Source of the DNA: Shimia aestuarii | Lineage (GTDB): Bacteria > Pseudomonadota > Alphaproteobacteria > Rhodobacterales > Rhodobacteraceae | Length of the DNA stretch: 64,000 bases | Reading direction: 5' to 3' | Assembly: GCF_022814865.1 (NCBI RefSeq) | Contig: NZ_JAKVRD010000003.1 | Location: forward strand, 156,001-220,000 | Program-made: the position numbers and the translations under genes | Notes under the pieces: model-generated | The model's input: only the letters and a program-made list of their open reading frames with translations | Database searches by the model: none | What the model was told of the DNA's origin: nothing | Shown: piece by piece, positions 27,969 to 37,159 of the stretch | Numbering within the stretch: position 1 is the stretch's first letter | Layout: every line of letters starts with the position of its first letter

Positions 27969-28859
27969 TCAGGGGGCAAGCGTCTCCTTTTGACGCGGCT
28001 GCACCAATGCCATCCCTGCCAGTATAAGCAGCATCGCCGCCCAGACCCATCCGGAATAGCGTTCCGAGAGCAGGATCATAGACCAGATGACCCCGGTCCC
28101 GGTCACCACATAGGCGATCTGCGCCGCGAAAACCGACCCGGCCCACCCGATGAGCCAAACATACCCGGTATAAACTGCCACATGCACAAGCGCCGACAAG
28201 ATGATCGCATACTCCGGCGGCCCCCAATCGGTGCGCGGGTCGATGAACTGCCCGGTGGAGATCGCCAGCGGCAAGGCAAGGATCGCCCCGATCAGTGACG
28301 CTCCAAACAGAACGTGGCCGGGCCCAAGCCCATGCGTGCCCCATTTGGAAACGATATTGCCCTCGCAGGCATAGCAAAATGGCGCCGCAATCGCGACAGG
28401 CACCCACAACACCATTGCAGGATCAGGGAGGCTATCTGGTTGAACCAAAAGGATAACCCCGATGCCCCCCGTCACGATGCCGAGAAGGCGCAGCCCCGTG
28501 AACCGATCGATCCCAAGCCCAAGCGCAATGGGAAACGCAAGAAGCGGCACGAGCGAGATCAACACCGCCACGACGCCAGCTGGCAAGTGGATCGCCGCCT
28601 GATACGAAAAGCTGTTCGGGATCAACGTGCCGATCAATGCAATGAGCAGAAAGAACCACAAGAGCTTTGGCGGGAGCGTGATCGGCTTCTTCTGCACCAC
28701 CCGGATCAAGCCAAGCGCCACGACGCCGATGGCCTGCTGCCAGAAGATGAGGCCGAAAGGCTGGTAGCCTTCGCTGACCGCGATCTTGGCAAGCGGCATC
28801 GTGATCCCCCACCCGGACCCAAGGACCAGGAGGACACCGAACGCCGCAAACCGGCTCAC
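27969..28859 (-). CDS. DMT-superfamily (EamA) transporter
   Basis: A 296-residue membrane protein with ten predicted helices in two EamA repeats; the family exports or imports small metabolites. The GTG start at 28859 overlaps the ymdB stop (GTGA), so it is co-translated with that phosphoesterase. The typical GSGWGITMPLAKIAV sequence opens the first repeat. The substrate is not predictable. Confidence 0.88.
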   Translation of the reverse strand: MSRFAAFGVLLVLGSGWGITMPLAKIAVSEGYQPFGLIFWQQAIGVVALGLIRVVQKKPITLPPKLLWFFLLIALIGTLIPNSFSYQAAIHLPAGVVAVLISLVPLLAFPIALGLGIDRFTGLRLLGIVTGGIGVILLVQPDSLPDPAMVLWVPVAIAAPFCYACEGNIVSKWGTHGLGPGHVLFGASLIGAILALPLAISTGQFIDPRTDWGPPEYAIILSALVHVAVYTGYVWLIGWAGSVFAAQIAYVVTGTGVIWSMILLSERYSGWVWAAMLLILAGMALVQPRQKETLAP

Positions 28860-29674
28860 AGAGGCCCCGCTGGCGCAAGCCGGCCGCCACGTCGCACCAT
28901 TTCGATCCGCGTCGCCTCACCGGTGCGATCATCGGTCTCGATATAGACCCCCGAAACCGTCGCCTCGCCGAGCGCCGGGGTAAACCGCGCTTTCGGCATG
29001 CCGGTCACGAAACGGCGCATCGGTTCGGTTTTCTCCATACCGATCACAGAGTTATAGTCGCCGCACATCCCCGCATCCGACAGGAACGCCGTCCCGCCCG
29101 GAAGGATCTGCGCATCCGCCGTGGGCACGTGGGTGTGGGTGCCGACGACAAGGCTCGCGCGGCCATCACAGAAATGGCCCATCCCCATCTTTTCCGAGGT
29201 CGCCTCGCAATGCACATCGACAAGCGCCGCCTGCACCATGCCGCCGCGCGGATGCTTGCGCAGGATCGCATCCATCGCCGAAAACGGATCGTCGAAGGGA
29301 CGCTTCATGAACACCTGACCAAGAACCTGCGCGACAAGAACTTTGCGCCCGCCCCGTGCCTCGAACACACGGTAGCCGCGCCCCGGCACATCGCCATGGG
29401 CATAGTTCACCGGTCGGATGATCCTCGGCTCGGTCTGGATGAACTGCATCATGTCTTTCTGGTCGAAGGCATGATCGCCGAGCGTCAGGCAATCCGCCCC
29501 CGCATCAAGCAAGTCCTTGGCATGCGCGCCCGAAAGCCCCATGCCATTGCTGGCGTTCTCGCCATTGACCACCACGAAATCGAGCCGCCATTCGTCCCTG
29601 AGGCGCGGCAGCTGTTCGGCCACAGCGGCGCGCCCCGCGCGCCCCATGACATCACCCAGAAAAAGAAGTCTCAT
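28856..29674 (-). CDS. YmdB-family metallophosphoesterase
   Basis: A calcineurin-like 2-prime,3-prime-cyclic nucleotide phosphodiesterase of the YmdB/TIGR00282 group, 272 residues. Metal-binding motifs: MRLLFLGDVMGRAGR at the N-terminus, VVVNGENASNG near 35, LTLGDHAFDQ near 67, and VGTHTHVPTAD near 180. ATG 29674 gives the family length; the frame extends to 29797 through the repeat region, which is not coding-like. In Bacillus the family controls biofilm and RNA-related behaviour; the role in alphaproteobacteria is unsettled. Confidence 0.92.
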   Translation of the reverse strand: MRLLFLGDVMGRAGRAAVAEQLPRLRDEWRLDFVVVNGENASNGMGLSGAHAKDLLDAGADCLTLGDHAFDQKDMMQFIQTEPRIIRPVNYAHGDVPGRGYRVFEARGGRKVLVAQVLGQVFMKRPFDDPFSAMDAILRKHPRGGMVQAALVDVHCEATSEKMGMGHFCDGRASLVVGTHTHVPTADAQILPGGTAFLSDAGMCGDYNSVIGMEKTEPMRRFVTGMPKARFTPALGEATVSGVYIETDDRTGEATRIEMVRRGGRLAPAGPL

Positions 29675-29705
29675 GCGTTTCTGGCTACCGCCATCCCCGC
29701 GCGCG

Positions 29706-29759
29706 GGCAAGAGGGAACAGGCGGGATCACAAGCGATCGTGACGGTTCTTCCTCTTGCC
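29706..29759. repeat. Long-loop inverted repeat upstream of ymdB
   Basis: GGCAAGAGG (29706-29714) and CCTCTTGCC (29751-29759) are perfect 9-bp arms separated by 36 nt that include a smaller TCAC/GTGA dyad. In the leader of the leftward ymdB-like mRNA this would fold 32 nt upstream of its ATG. The right arm is part of the dispersed 24-bp repeat. Confidence 0.55.
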
Positions 29760-29770
29760 GGAAATATCCC
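29747..29770. repeat. 24-bp dispersed repeat, copy 1
   Basis: Identical over 24 nt to 33348-33371; the core is CCTCTTGCCGGAAATATCCC. A looser match (GCGGCC, AAG, GGGGC) continues about 20 nt downstream in both copies, so the full element may be 60-70 bp. It lies between the cyclo-ligase and ymdB-like genes. Confidence 0.8.
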
Positions 29771-29780
29771 GGGGTGAATT

Positions 29781-29795
29781 GGCCGCCCCGCGGCC
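29781..29795 (-). terminator. GC-rich hairpin after the cyclo-ligase gene
   Basis: GGCCGC-CCC-GCGGCC forms a perfect 6-bp stem 33 bp beyond the stop of the leftward cyclo-ligase gene. There is no T-tract, so termination would have to be weak or Rho-aided. Confidence 0.4.
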
Positions 29796-29827
29796 AAGAG
29801 GGGCTGGCCCCTTTCTACCCCATCTGC

Positions 29828-30385
29828 CTAGCGCAGATCGCGGATGTCCTGCTCGGTCACGATCATGTCAAGCGGCTGATCCGTCGGCTCAAGCGGCAGC
29901 GCCTCTGCCTCCTGCGCGGCAAAGGCGAATCCGATGGCCAATGTCGCGCGGCGCGCCCGAAGGCGCTCAAGCGTGCGATCATAGAATCCACCGCCATAGC
30001 CTAGCCGCCCCCCCTTCGCGTCAAACGCGACAAGCGGCACGATGAGGATCTCCGGCTCAAAGAAATCGTCCGTCTCCGGCACCATTGCCCCGAACGGCCC
30101 TTCGCGCAGGACGAAATCCGGCTCCCAGCGCGAAAACTCGAGCGGCAGGCCCGTGCCCTGGATCACCGGCACCCCCACCGGCCCATGTGCCGCCGCCTCG
30201 GCCATCGCGGCCAGAGGGTTGATCTCGGTACGGATCGGCATGAACCCCGCCAGAGGCACGCCGCGATAGCCCGCAAGCACTTCTGAGAGATGCGCCGATT
30301 GTCCCGGCGGTGCCGCCTCGAATGCTTCCTTGCGACGGGCAAAGGCCGCAGCACGGGCGGCGTTCTTGATCTCTGCAAGCTCCAT
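29828..30385 (-). CDS. 5-formyltetrahydrofolate cyclo-ligase
   Basis: Converts 5-formyl-THF to 5,10-methenyl-THF with ATP, returning the stored folate to the one-carbon pool. The 185 residues carry the family end motif GGRLGYGGGFYDRTL near residue 128 and an earlier substrate-loop Arg-rich segment. GGAGGGG lies 7 nt before ATG 30385. It is 17 bp after mgtE on the same strand. The 6S RNA gene often linked to this gene in other bacteria is not seen in either flank. Confidence 0.94.
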   Translation of the reverse strand: MELAEIKNAARAAAFARRKEAFEAAPPGQSAHLSEVLAGYRGVPLAGFMPIRTEINPLAAMAEAAAHGPVGVPVIQGTGLPLEFSRWEPDFVLREGPFGAMVPETDDFFEPEILIVPLVAFDAKGGRLGYGGGFYDRTLERLRARRATLAIGFAFAAQEAEALPLEPTDQPLDMIVTEQDIRDLR

Positions 30386-30402
30386 GAAACGCCCCTCCGG
30401 CC

Positions 30403-31797
30403 TCAGGTCAGAACCATCGCCGCCAACCCGAGGAAGGCAAAGAACCCGACCACATCCGTCACCGTGGTGACGAAGGTGCCCGAGGCCAATGCCGGGTCGA
30501 CACCGATGCGCTCAAGAAGCACCGGCACCACCGTCCCGGCAAGCCCGGCCACGACCAGATTGATCACCATCGCGACAGCGATCACATAGGCCAACGTCAT
30601 CGACCCGAACCAGATCAGCCCGATCACCCCCATGACAAGCGCAAACGCCAACCCGTTGCCAAGCCCGACCAGAACCTCGCGTCGGATCACGCGCCAGACG
30701 TTTGCCCCGGTCAAGTCTTTGGTGGCAAGTGCGCGCACCGCCACGGTGAGCGATTGCGTCCCCGCATTGCCACCCATCGAGGCCACGATCGGCATCAACA
30801 CGGCAAGCGCAACAAACTGGCTGATCGTATCTTCGAACTGCGCGATGACAAGCGAGGCGATGATCGCCGTCAAAAGGTTGACCGCAAGCCACGGCAAGCG
30901 CTGCTTCGCAGTCTCGATGACCTTGTCCGAAAGCGACCCTTCCGCCGACACACCCGCAAGGCGCAGGATATCTTCCTCGTGTTCCTCGTCCAGAACTGCC
31001 ATGGCGTCGTCGATGGTGATGACCCCGACAAGCCGGTCATTCTCGTCCACAACCGGCGCCGAGATCAGGTGATACTGATTGAACGCATAGGCCACGTCTT
31101 CTTCGTCCTGCGTCGCCGGTATGGTCTTGAAAAGGTCTTCGACGATATCCCGCAACAGGACTTCACGCCGCGACCCCATGATCCGCCCCAATGTGACATT
31201 GCCCACGGGCTTCATCTTGGGGTCGACAAGGATCACGTGATAGAACTGCTCCGGCAGGTCTTCGGCATTGCGCAGGTAGTCGATACATTGCCCCACGTTC
31301 CAATGCTCCGGCGCCCAGGCCGTTTCGCGCTGCATCAAACGACCCGCGGACTCCTCCGGGTAGGCAAGCGAGGTCTGCACCGCAACCCGGTCGGATTCCT
31401 CGAGCGCCTCGAGGATCGCCTCCTGCTGCGGCTCGTCCATATCCTCGACAAGGTCAACAACGTCATCGGACTCAAGGTCGCGCACCGCTTCGGCAAGAAC
31501 GCCCGGCTTCAGAACCGAAATGACCTCTTCGCGCAGGCTTTCCTTCAGTTCAGACAGGATTTCCCCGTCGAATTCCTGATCGTACAACTCGATCAGGCGG
31601 CGACGGTCATAGGCGTTGATCTGTTCAAGAATGTCGGCAATATCGGCCGGATGGAGCGGCTCCATCAGCTCGAAGAGCTTCTCCTGATCCCATATCTCAA
31701 CTGCATAGAGGATTGCCGCGATGGCTCTGCGATCGATCACATAGGCCTCGTCCTCGGCCTCGCTTTCGGGGGTGTCGGTTTCGGTCGTCTGGCTCAT
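30403..31797 (-). CDS. mgtE: Magnesium transporter MgtE
   Basis: A 464-residue Mg2+ channel. An N-terminal superhelical domain (residues about 25-135) is followed by two CBS domains (about 145-265, with VVDENDRLVGVITIDDAM) that sense Mg2+, then five membrane helices (about 290-464) including the pore signature GGNAGTQSL. GGAGGGGGC precedes ATG 31797. Family architecture and length are complete. No Mg riboswitch was recognised in the 5-prime gap. Confidence 0.96.
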   Translation of the reverse strand: MSQTTETDTPESEAEDEAYVIDRRAIAAILYAVEIWDQEKLFELMEPLHPADIADILEQINAYDRRRLIELYDQEFDGEILSELKESLREEVISVLKPGVLAEAVRDLESDDVVDLVEDMDEPQQEAILEALEESDRVAVQTSLAYPEESAGRLMQRETAWAPEHWNVGQCIDYLRNAEDLPEQFYHVILVDPKMKPVGNVTLGRIMGSRREVLLRDIVEDLFKTIPATQDEEDVAYAFNQYHLISAPVVDENDRLVGVITIDDAMAVLDEEHEEDILRLAGVSAEGSLSDKVIETAKQRLPWLAVNLLTAIIASLVIAQFEDTISQFVALAVLMPIVASMGGNAGTQSLTVAVRALATKDLTGANVWRVIRREVLVGLGNGLAFALVMGVIGLIWFGSMTLAYVIAVAMVINLVVAGLAGTVVPVLLERIGVDPALASGTFVTTVTDVVGFFAFLGLAAMVLT

Positions 31798-32054
31798 GCT
31801 GCCCCCTCCGCGTGATCTTGTGCATCTCTTGCTGCTGACATTAGGGGAAAGCAGGTCGAAAACTCAATGGCGCGCGGCGATCTCACGCCTGATTTCCGGG
31901 CAATACGCCCGATTGAGCATCCCTCGCGCGCATCGCCCGCCCCGCTCCCGTCACATGGCGCCATGTTGAAACACTTTCACGGAATTGCCGGGTTTCACGA
32001 CAAGATCAAAAAACAGTATCCTGTATCAAAATGCCTGACATCTCGGAGACGACC

Positions 32055-33347
32055 ATGACAGAGGCGAAACTGCTTTTGGGCCAAACGCTTGGCTTTGCGG
32101 CCAATCCCTTCGAGACACCGGTGGCCGAGGCCGCGCGCTTCCGTCGCCGCGGCGCGGTTCTGGTCGCGGACGGCCATATCGTCGCCGAAGACGAGGCCGA
32201 CACGCTCCTCGCAGCCCATCCCGAGGTGGCGCGCATCGACTATGGCGAGGGGGTGATCTGTGCCGGCTTCATCGATGCCCATGTGCACTACCCCCAGACC
32301 GGCATCATCGCCAGCTGGGGCAAACGCCTGATCGACTGGCTCAACTCCTACACCTTCCCCGAAGAAATGCGCTTTGGAGATCCGGCCTATGCCGCCAAGA
32401 TCGCCGCGCTCTATTTCGACCTGACCCGCGCCCATGGCGTCACCACCATGGTCAGCTACTGCACCATTCACCCTGAATCCGTCGATGCTTTCTTTGCCGA
32501 GGCCCAAAAGCGCGGCCAGCGCGTCGTCGCAGGGAAAACCTGCATGGACCGCAACGCCCCCGAAGGTCTTCGCGATACGGTCCAGAGCGCCTATGACGAC
32601 AGCAAGGCGCTGATCGGCAAATGGCACGGGGTCGATCGCCTCTCCTATGCCATCACGCCGCGCTTTTCGCCCACCTCAACGCCGGATCAACTCGCCGCGC
32701 TCGGTGCGCTCTGGGGCGAACACCCCGACTGTCTGATGCAGACCCACCTCAGCGAACAGACGGACGAGATCACTTGGGTCAAATCCCTCTTCCCAGAGGC
32801 CCGCGACTACCTCGACACCTACGAGGCCTACGGGCTTCTGGGCGAAAAAGGGCTCTACGGACACGCCATCCACCTCGAACAACGCGAAAAGGACCGCCTG
32901 CGCGAGGTCGGCGCCGGGCTGATCCACTGCCCCACATCAAATACCTTCATCGGCTCCGGCCTGTTCGACATGGGCGGCCTCATGGCGGAAGGGCAGCGCG
33001 TTGGGCTCGCGACGGATACCGGTGGCGGCTCCTCCTTCTCGATGCTGCGCACCATGGCCGCCGCCTATGAGATCGCCCACCTGCGCCACAACTCCCTGCA
33101 CGCCGCGCAGCTCCTCTGGCTCGCCACCGCTGGCTCGGCCAAGGCGCTGCACATGGAAGACAAGATCGGCAATATTGCCCCCGGCATGGAAGCCGATCTC
33201 GTCGTGCTCGACCTCGCCTCGACGCCCGACATCGCCCAGCGCAGCGCACGCGCCGGAGATATCTGGGAAGCACTTTTCCCCACAATCATGATGGGCGACG
33301 ATCGCGCCGTCCGCGCCACCTGGATCAACGGCGCACCAACGGCCTGA
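32055..33347 (+). CDS. guaD: Guanine deaminase
   Basis: Zinc amidohydrolase converting guanine to xanthine, feeding the urate pathway encoded at 3761-9891. Residue motifs: GFIDAHVHYPQ (metal HxH) near 70, GKTCMDRNAP near 165, QTHLSEQTDEI near 230 and ATDTGGGSSFSM near 320, all GuaD-type. ATG 32055 follows CGGAGAC; an upstream ATG at 32031 would add eight residues. It stands alone, 23 kb from the rest of the purine genes. Confidence 0.95.
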   Translation: MTEAKLLLGQTLGFAANPFETPVAEAARFRRRGAVLVADGHIVAEDEADTLLAAHPEVARIDYGEGVICAGFIDAHVHYPQTGIIASWGKRLIDWLNSYTFPEEMRFGDPAYAAKIAALYFDLTRAHGVTTMVSYCTIHPESVDAFFAEAQKRGQRVVAGKTCMDRNAPEGLRDTVQSAYDDSKALIGKWHGVDRLSYAITPRFSPTSTPDQLAALGALWGEHPDCLMQTHLSEQTDEITWVKSLFPEARDYLDTYEAYGLLGEKGLYGHAIHLEQREKDRLREVGAGLIHCPTSNTFIGSGLFDMGGLMAEGQRVGLATDTGGGSSFSMLRTMAAAYEIAHLRHNSLHAAQLLWLATAGSAKALHMEDKIGNIAPGMEADLVVLDLASTPDIAQRSARAGDIWEALFPTIMMGDDRAVRATWINGAPTA

Positions 33348-33371
33348 TCTTCCTCTTGCCGGAAATATCCC
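33348..33371. repeat. 24-bp dispersed repeat, copy 2
   Basis: Exact 24-nt copy of 29747-29770 in the same orientation, beginning at the first base after the guanine deaminase stop codon. The following 50 bp resemble the flank of copy 1 only loosely. Confidence 0.8.
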
Positions 33372-33428
33372 CGCCGGAGGCACATCCCGCAGGCAGCGGC
33401 CCAAGGGGGCGCTGACGAGATATCCTGC

Positions 33429-33446
33429 GCGCGGCCTTGGCCGCGC
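33429..33446. terminator. Perfect GC-rich hairpin between convergent genes
   Basis: GCGCGGCC-TT-GGCCGCGC is an 18-bp perfect dyad between guaD and the convergent Lrp-ligand-domain gene. It lacks a T-tract; it may end transcription weakly on both strands. Confidence 0.45.
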
Positions 33447-33463
33447 ACACTCAAACACCGCCC

Positions 33464-33703
33464 TCAGAACGCCTTGAAGGTCAGGGTGGTCAACGACCGT
33501 TCGATGCCGTCAATATCTAGCAAGTGATCGTTGATATATTTCCCCACATCCTCGTCCTTGGGAATGTAGAGCTTCATCAGCAGGTCAAAATCGCCGCTGG
33601 TCGAAAACAGCTCTGAATGGATTTCCTTCAGCGCGATTTCCTCGGCCACGCGATAGGTGGTGCCGGGTTTGCAGCGGATCTGGACATAGACGCAGGTGCT
33701 CAT
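33464..33703 (-). CDS. Stand-alone Lrp/AsnC ligand-binding (RAM) domain protein
   Basis: A 79-residue protein corresponding only to the C-terminal effector-binding domain of Lrp/AsnC regulators ([20 protein letters not shown], then [20 protein letters not shown]). There is no helix-turn-helix and no room for one upstream, so it cannot bind DNA by itself; such proteins form decamer-like rings that bind amino acids and may partner a full-length Lrp. It is convergent with guaD and divergent from hisB. Confidence 0.9.
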   Translation of the reverse strand: MSTCVYVQIRCKPGTTYRVAEEIALKEIHSELFSTSGDFDLLMKLYIPKDEDVGKYINDHLLDIDGIERSLTTLTFKAF

Positions 33704-33837
33704 ATCGGGGCCTCGTTCTCTTTGGCCTTAGGCTGGCACAATTGGCACGGGGCGACAATCCCGAAACCTGCACTCTTGGCCCCGCCTCTGCACCCGCCTA
33801 TAAGAGCCGCGACAGACCACGTATAAGGACCCTGACG

Positions 33838-34425
33838 ATGCGCAAGGCAGAGATCAGCCGCACCACCGCGGAAACCAAGATCACCGTCGAGATCAACCTC
33901 GATGGCACCGGCGTCTATGACAACCAGACTGGTGTCGGGTTCTTCGATCACATGCTGGATCAGCTCTCGCGCCACTCGCTGATCGACATGACGATCCGTG
34001 CCAAGGGCGACTACCACATCGACGACCACCACACGGTCGAGGATACCGGCATTGCGCTCGGACAGGCCCTGACACAGGCGCTTGGCGACAAGCGCGGCAT
34101 CCGCCGCTATGCCGCCTGCCACTTGCCGATGGACGACGCGCAGGTGCGCGCGGCGCTTGACCTTTCCGCCCGGCCCTACCTGATCTGGAACGTCGAAATG
34201 CCGACCCCCAAGATCGGCACCTTCGACACAGAGCTGGTGCGCGAGTTTTTCCAAGCGCTCTCGACCCATGGCGGCATCACGCTGCACGTGGACCAAATCC
34301 ACGGCTTCAACAGCCACCACATCGCCGAGGCGACCTTCAAGGCCGTGGCCCGCGCCCTGCGCGAAGCGGTCGAGACCGACCCACGCAAGGCCGACGCCGT
34401 GCCCTCGACGAAGGGAGCGCTCTAA
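33838..34425 (+). CDS. hisB: Imidazoleglycerol-phosphate dehydratase
   Basis: Sixth step of histidine biosynthesis, a Mn-dependent dehydration of IGP. Monofunctional 195-residue form. His/Glu metal clusters are visible in [14 protein letters not shown] (near 35), [14 protein letters not shown] (near 63) and [18 protein letters not shown] (near 160). ATG 33838 follows AAGGACC. It starts the hisB-hisH pair, 4 bp from hisH. Confidence 0.97.
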   Translation: MRKAEISRTTAETKITVEINLDGTGVYDNQTGVGFFDHMLDQLSRHSLIDMTIRAKGDYHIDDHHTVEDTGIALGQALTQALGDKRGIRRYAACHLPMDDAQVRAALDLSARPYLIWNVEMPTPKIGTFDTELVREFFQALSTHGGITLHVDQIHGFNSHHIAEATFKAVARALREAVETDPRKADAVPSTKGAL

Positions 34426-34429
34426 GCCC

Positions 34430-35068
34430 ATGTTGACGGCAATCATTGATTACGAGAGCGGCAACCTGCACTCGGCCGAGAAGGCGTTTCAACGCATGGC
34501 GCGCGAGGTGGATGGCGGCACGGTCGTCGTGACCTCCGACGCCGAGACCGTGGCCAGGGCCGACCGGCTCGTCCTGCCCGGCGACGGCGCCTTCCCGGCC
34601 TGCGCCGCCGAATTGCGCGGCCACAAGGGCATCTATGACGCCATGGTCGAAGCGGTCGAAGCCAAGGGCCGCCCCTTCCTCGGTATCTGCGTCGGTATGC
34701 AGTTGATGGCGACGACAGGCCATGAATACGAAGAGACCCCCGGCCTCGATTGGGTCGCGGGAGACGTGGAAAAGATCACCCCGGCCGACACCGCTCTGAA
34801 AGTGCCGCATATGGGCTGGAACGACCTCGTGATCGACCAGTCTCACCCGGTGCTCGAAGGGATCGCGACCGGCGATCACGCCTATTTCGTCCACTCCTAC
34901 CAATTCCACGTCGCCAAACCCGCTGAGCGGATCGCGCATGTGGATTATGGCGGCGACGTTACGGCGATCATTGGCCGCGACACAATGTTGGGCATGCAGT
35001 TCCACCCAGAGAAAAGCCAGGCGGTTGGCCTGCGCATGATCGGGAATTTCCTGACCTGGCGGCCTTGA
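34430..35068 (+). CDS. hisH: Imidazole glycerol phosphate synthase, glutaminase subunit
   Basis: Class I glutamine amidotransferase that delivers ammonia to HisF. The nucleophile elbow GICVGMQLM contains the catalytic Cys (about residue 85), and the HPEKS near residue 195 contains the catalytic His-Glu pair. Length 212 residues. It is separated from its partner hisF by the opposite-strand DUF2147 gene and hisA. Confidence 0.96.
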   Translation: MLTAIIDYESGNLHSAEKAFQRMAREVDGGTVVVTSDAETVARADRLVLPGDGAFPACAAELRGHKGIYDAMVEAVEAKGRPFLGICVGMQLMATTGHEYEETPGLDWVAGDVEKITPADTALKVPHMGWNDLVIDQSHPVLEGIATGDHAYFVHSYQFHVAKPAERIAHVDYGGDVTAIIGRDTMLGMQFHPEKSQAVGLRMIGNFLTWRP

Positions 35069-35073
35069 CGGGC

Positions 35074-35090
35074 TGGGGGCTCGGCCCCCA
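35074..35090. terminator. Hairpin between hisH and the convergent DUF2147 gene
   Basis: TGGGGGC-TCG-GCCCCCA is a perfect 7-bp stem in the 33-bp gap between two converging stop codons. It lacks a T-run but its location suggests a bidirectional transcription end. Confidence 0.6.
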
Positions 35091-35101
35091 ACCCACTTGT
35101 C

Positions 35102-35488
35102 TTACTTGACGCGGGTCCAGTTCTGCGCCGAACAGAAGAGGCCGCCCGCCACGCAACCGCGCAGCTTGAGCTTGTTGCCGTTCAGATCCATCTTGCCGAT
35201 GTAGATCTTATCATTGGACGGGCGCCATACGCTGCCCTCATATTTTCCGCTTCCCTTGGGCACCATGTTGCGCACCAGTGTTTTGCCCTTGTTCGGGGAA
35301 TTGTATTCGCCATTGGCATCGAAAGTGCGGGCAATCGTGCCGCAGATCTTGTCGCCGCAAGGCGTCATCGAGATATGCGCGTATGACCCATCATCCACTT
35401 CGGTCTTCCAGGTGCCAAGCACCGGATCGGCAAGCGCCAGAGTGGCAGAAGCCGCGGTCAGAGCCGCTGCGAGAACGAGTTTTTTCAT
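35102..35488 (-). CDS. Exported DUF2147-family protein
   Basis: A 128-residue exported protein with a signal peptide ([20 protein letters not shown]) and a small beta domain containing [22 protein letters not shown] and [17 protein letters not shown], the DUF2147 pattern with paired cysteines. ATG 35488 follows GGGAGG. Family function is unknown. It is coded against the his genes and splits hisBH from hisAFE. Confidence 0.9.
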   Translation of the reverse strand: MKKLVLAAALTAASATLALADPVLGTWKTEVDDGSYAHISMTPCGDKICGTIARTFDANGEYNSPNKGKTLVRNMVPKGSGKYEGSVWRPSNDKIYIGKMDLNGNKLKLRGCVAGGLFCSAQNWTRVK

Positions 35489-35621
35489 GTTTTCCTCCCA
35501 TGTCCTGAGCGAAAGTGTCCACAAGAGCGCGATTCCGATCAACCCTGACTTTGGGTCACGTTGCATTTCGCGCGACCTCATGCCAAAGCATCCGCGACGC
35601 ATTTTTGACAGGACGACCGAG

Positions 35622-36344
35622 ATGATCCTCTACCCCGCCATCGACCTCAAAGACGGCAACGCCGTGCGCCTCGTGCATGGAGACATGGAGCAGGAAACGG
35701 TGTTCAACGAGAACCCCGCCGCCCAAGCGCTCGAGTTCGTCAAGGCAGGCTGTGAATGGCTGCACCTTGTCGATCTGAACGGCGCTTTTGCCGGTGCGCC
35801 GGTCAATGCCGCCCCGGTCGAGGAAATCCTCAAGCAAACCAAAGTCCCGGCCCAGCTTGGCGGCGGGATCCGCGACATGAAAACCATCGAAAGCTGGATC
35901 GATAAGGGCCTCGCCCGCGTGATTCTCGGCACCGTGGCGGTCGAGAACCCGGACCTCGTGCGCGAGGCGGCGCGGGCCTTCCCCGGCAAAGTCGCCGTGG
36001 GCATTGATGCCCGAGGGGGCATGGTCGCAACCAAAGGCTGGGCCGAGGAAACCAACGTCGACGCCACCGACCTCGCGCGCAGCTTCGAGGACGCAGGCGT
36101 TGCCGCGATCATCTACACGGACATCATGCGCGACGGTGCCATGAAAGGCCCCAATGTCGAGGCCACCGCGGCACTCGCCAAGGCCGTCTCGATCCCGGTC
36201 ATCGCCTCTGGCGGCGTCTCCTCGCTCGACGACCTGCGGGCGCTCAAATCCTGCGGCGCGGCGCTCAACGGGGCGATCTCGGGCCGCGCGCTCTATGACG
36301 GGGCCATCGACCTTGCCGAGGCGCTTGCCGTCATGAAGGGCTGA
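35622..36344 (+). CDS. hisA: Phosphoribosylformimino-AICAR-ribotide isomerase
   Basis: TIM-barrel isomerase of histidine biosynthesis (ProFAR to PRFAR). The N-terminal [18 protein letters not shown] and the catalytic Asp residues in AIDLKDG and [12 protein letters not shown], with GGGIRD phosphate loop, are present in 240 residues. ATG 35622 gives the conserved N-terminus; the longer frame upstream is the complement of the DUF2147 gene. Confidence 0.97.
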   Translation: MILYPAIDLKDGNAVRLVHGDMEQETVFNENPAAQALEFVKAGCEWLHLVDLNGAFAGAPVNAAPVEEILKQTKVPAQLGGGIRDMKTIESWIDKGLARVILGTVAVENPDLVREAARAFPGKVAVGIDARGGMVATKGWAEETNVDATDLARSFEDAGVAAIIYTDIMRDGAMKGPNVEATAALAKAVSIPVIASGGVSSLDDLRALKSCGAALNGAISGRALYDGAIDLAEALAVMKG

Positions 36345-36394
36345 TCCCCCCTTCCCCACTTCCCCACTTCCCTGAAAAGGCGCATAAACCCGAT

Positions 36395-37159
36395 ATGCTG
36401 AAAACCCGTCTGATCCCTTGTCTCGATGTTGCCGATGGCCGCGTGGTCAAGGGCGTAAACTTTGTCGGCCTGCGCGATGCGGGCGATCCGGTGGAAGCGG
36501 CGCGTGCCTATGACGCGGCGGGCGCGGACGAGATCTGTTTCCTCGACATCCACGCCACCCATGACAACCGCGGCGTGATGATCGACATGGTGCAGCGCTG
36601 CGCAGAGCAATGTTTCGTACCGCTGACCGTCGGCGGCGGCGTGCGCACGGTGCAGGATGTAAGACGTCTGCTTCTGGCCGGGGCCGATAAGGTCTCGTTC
36701 AACTCTGCCGCTGTCGCCAACCCCGATGTCGTGGCCGAAGCCGCCGCACAGTTCGGAAGCCAGTGCATTGTCGTCGCCATCGACGCCAAGACCGTCTCGC
36801 CCGGCAAATGGGAGATCTTTACCCATGGCGGACGCAAATCAACCGGCATCGACGCGGTCGAATTTGCCAAGCTGGTCGTGGAGAAAGGCGCAGGCGAAAT
36901 CCTGCTGACCTCGATGGACCGCGACGGCACCAAGTCCGGCTTTAACCTGCCCCTGACCAAAGCCATTTCGGACGCCGTGGACGTTCCCGTGATTGCATCT
37001 GGCGGTGTCGGTACGCTTGACCACCTTGTCGAAGGCGTGACCAAAGGCGGCGCAAGCGCGGTTCTCGCGGCCTCGATCTTTCACTTTGGCGAATACACGA
37101 TTCAAGAAGCCAAAGCCTATATGGAAAACGCCGGCATCCCGATGAGGCACCTGACATGA
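36395..37159 (+). CDS. hisF: Imidazole glycerol phosphate synthase, cyclase subunit
   Basis: TIM-barrel cyclase that joins PRFAR with HisH-supplied ammonia to make IGP and AICAR. N-terminus [20 protein letters not shown]; catalytic Asp in CLDV (about 11) and in TSMDRDGT (about 130 and on). Length 254 is typical. Its stop overlaps the hisE start (ATGA). Confidence 0.98.
   Translation: MLKTRLIPCLDVADGRVVKGVNFVGLRDAGDPVEAARAYDAAGADEICFLDIHATHDNRGVMIDMVQRCAEQCFVPLTVGGGVRTVQDVRRLLLAGADKVSFNSAAVANPDVVAEAAAQFGSQCIVVAIDAKTVSPGKWEIFTHGGRKSTGIDAVEFAKLVVEKGAGEILLTSMDRDGTKSGFNLPLTKAISDAVDVPVIASGGVGTLDHLVEGVTKGGASAVLAASIFHFGEYTIQEAKAYMENAGIPMRHLT

Noticed and set aside
29675-29827. 6S RNA gene next to the formyl-THF cyclo-ligase gene
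   Set aside because: The gap is only 153 bp and its folds are local hairpins, not the single long 6S rod.
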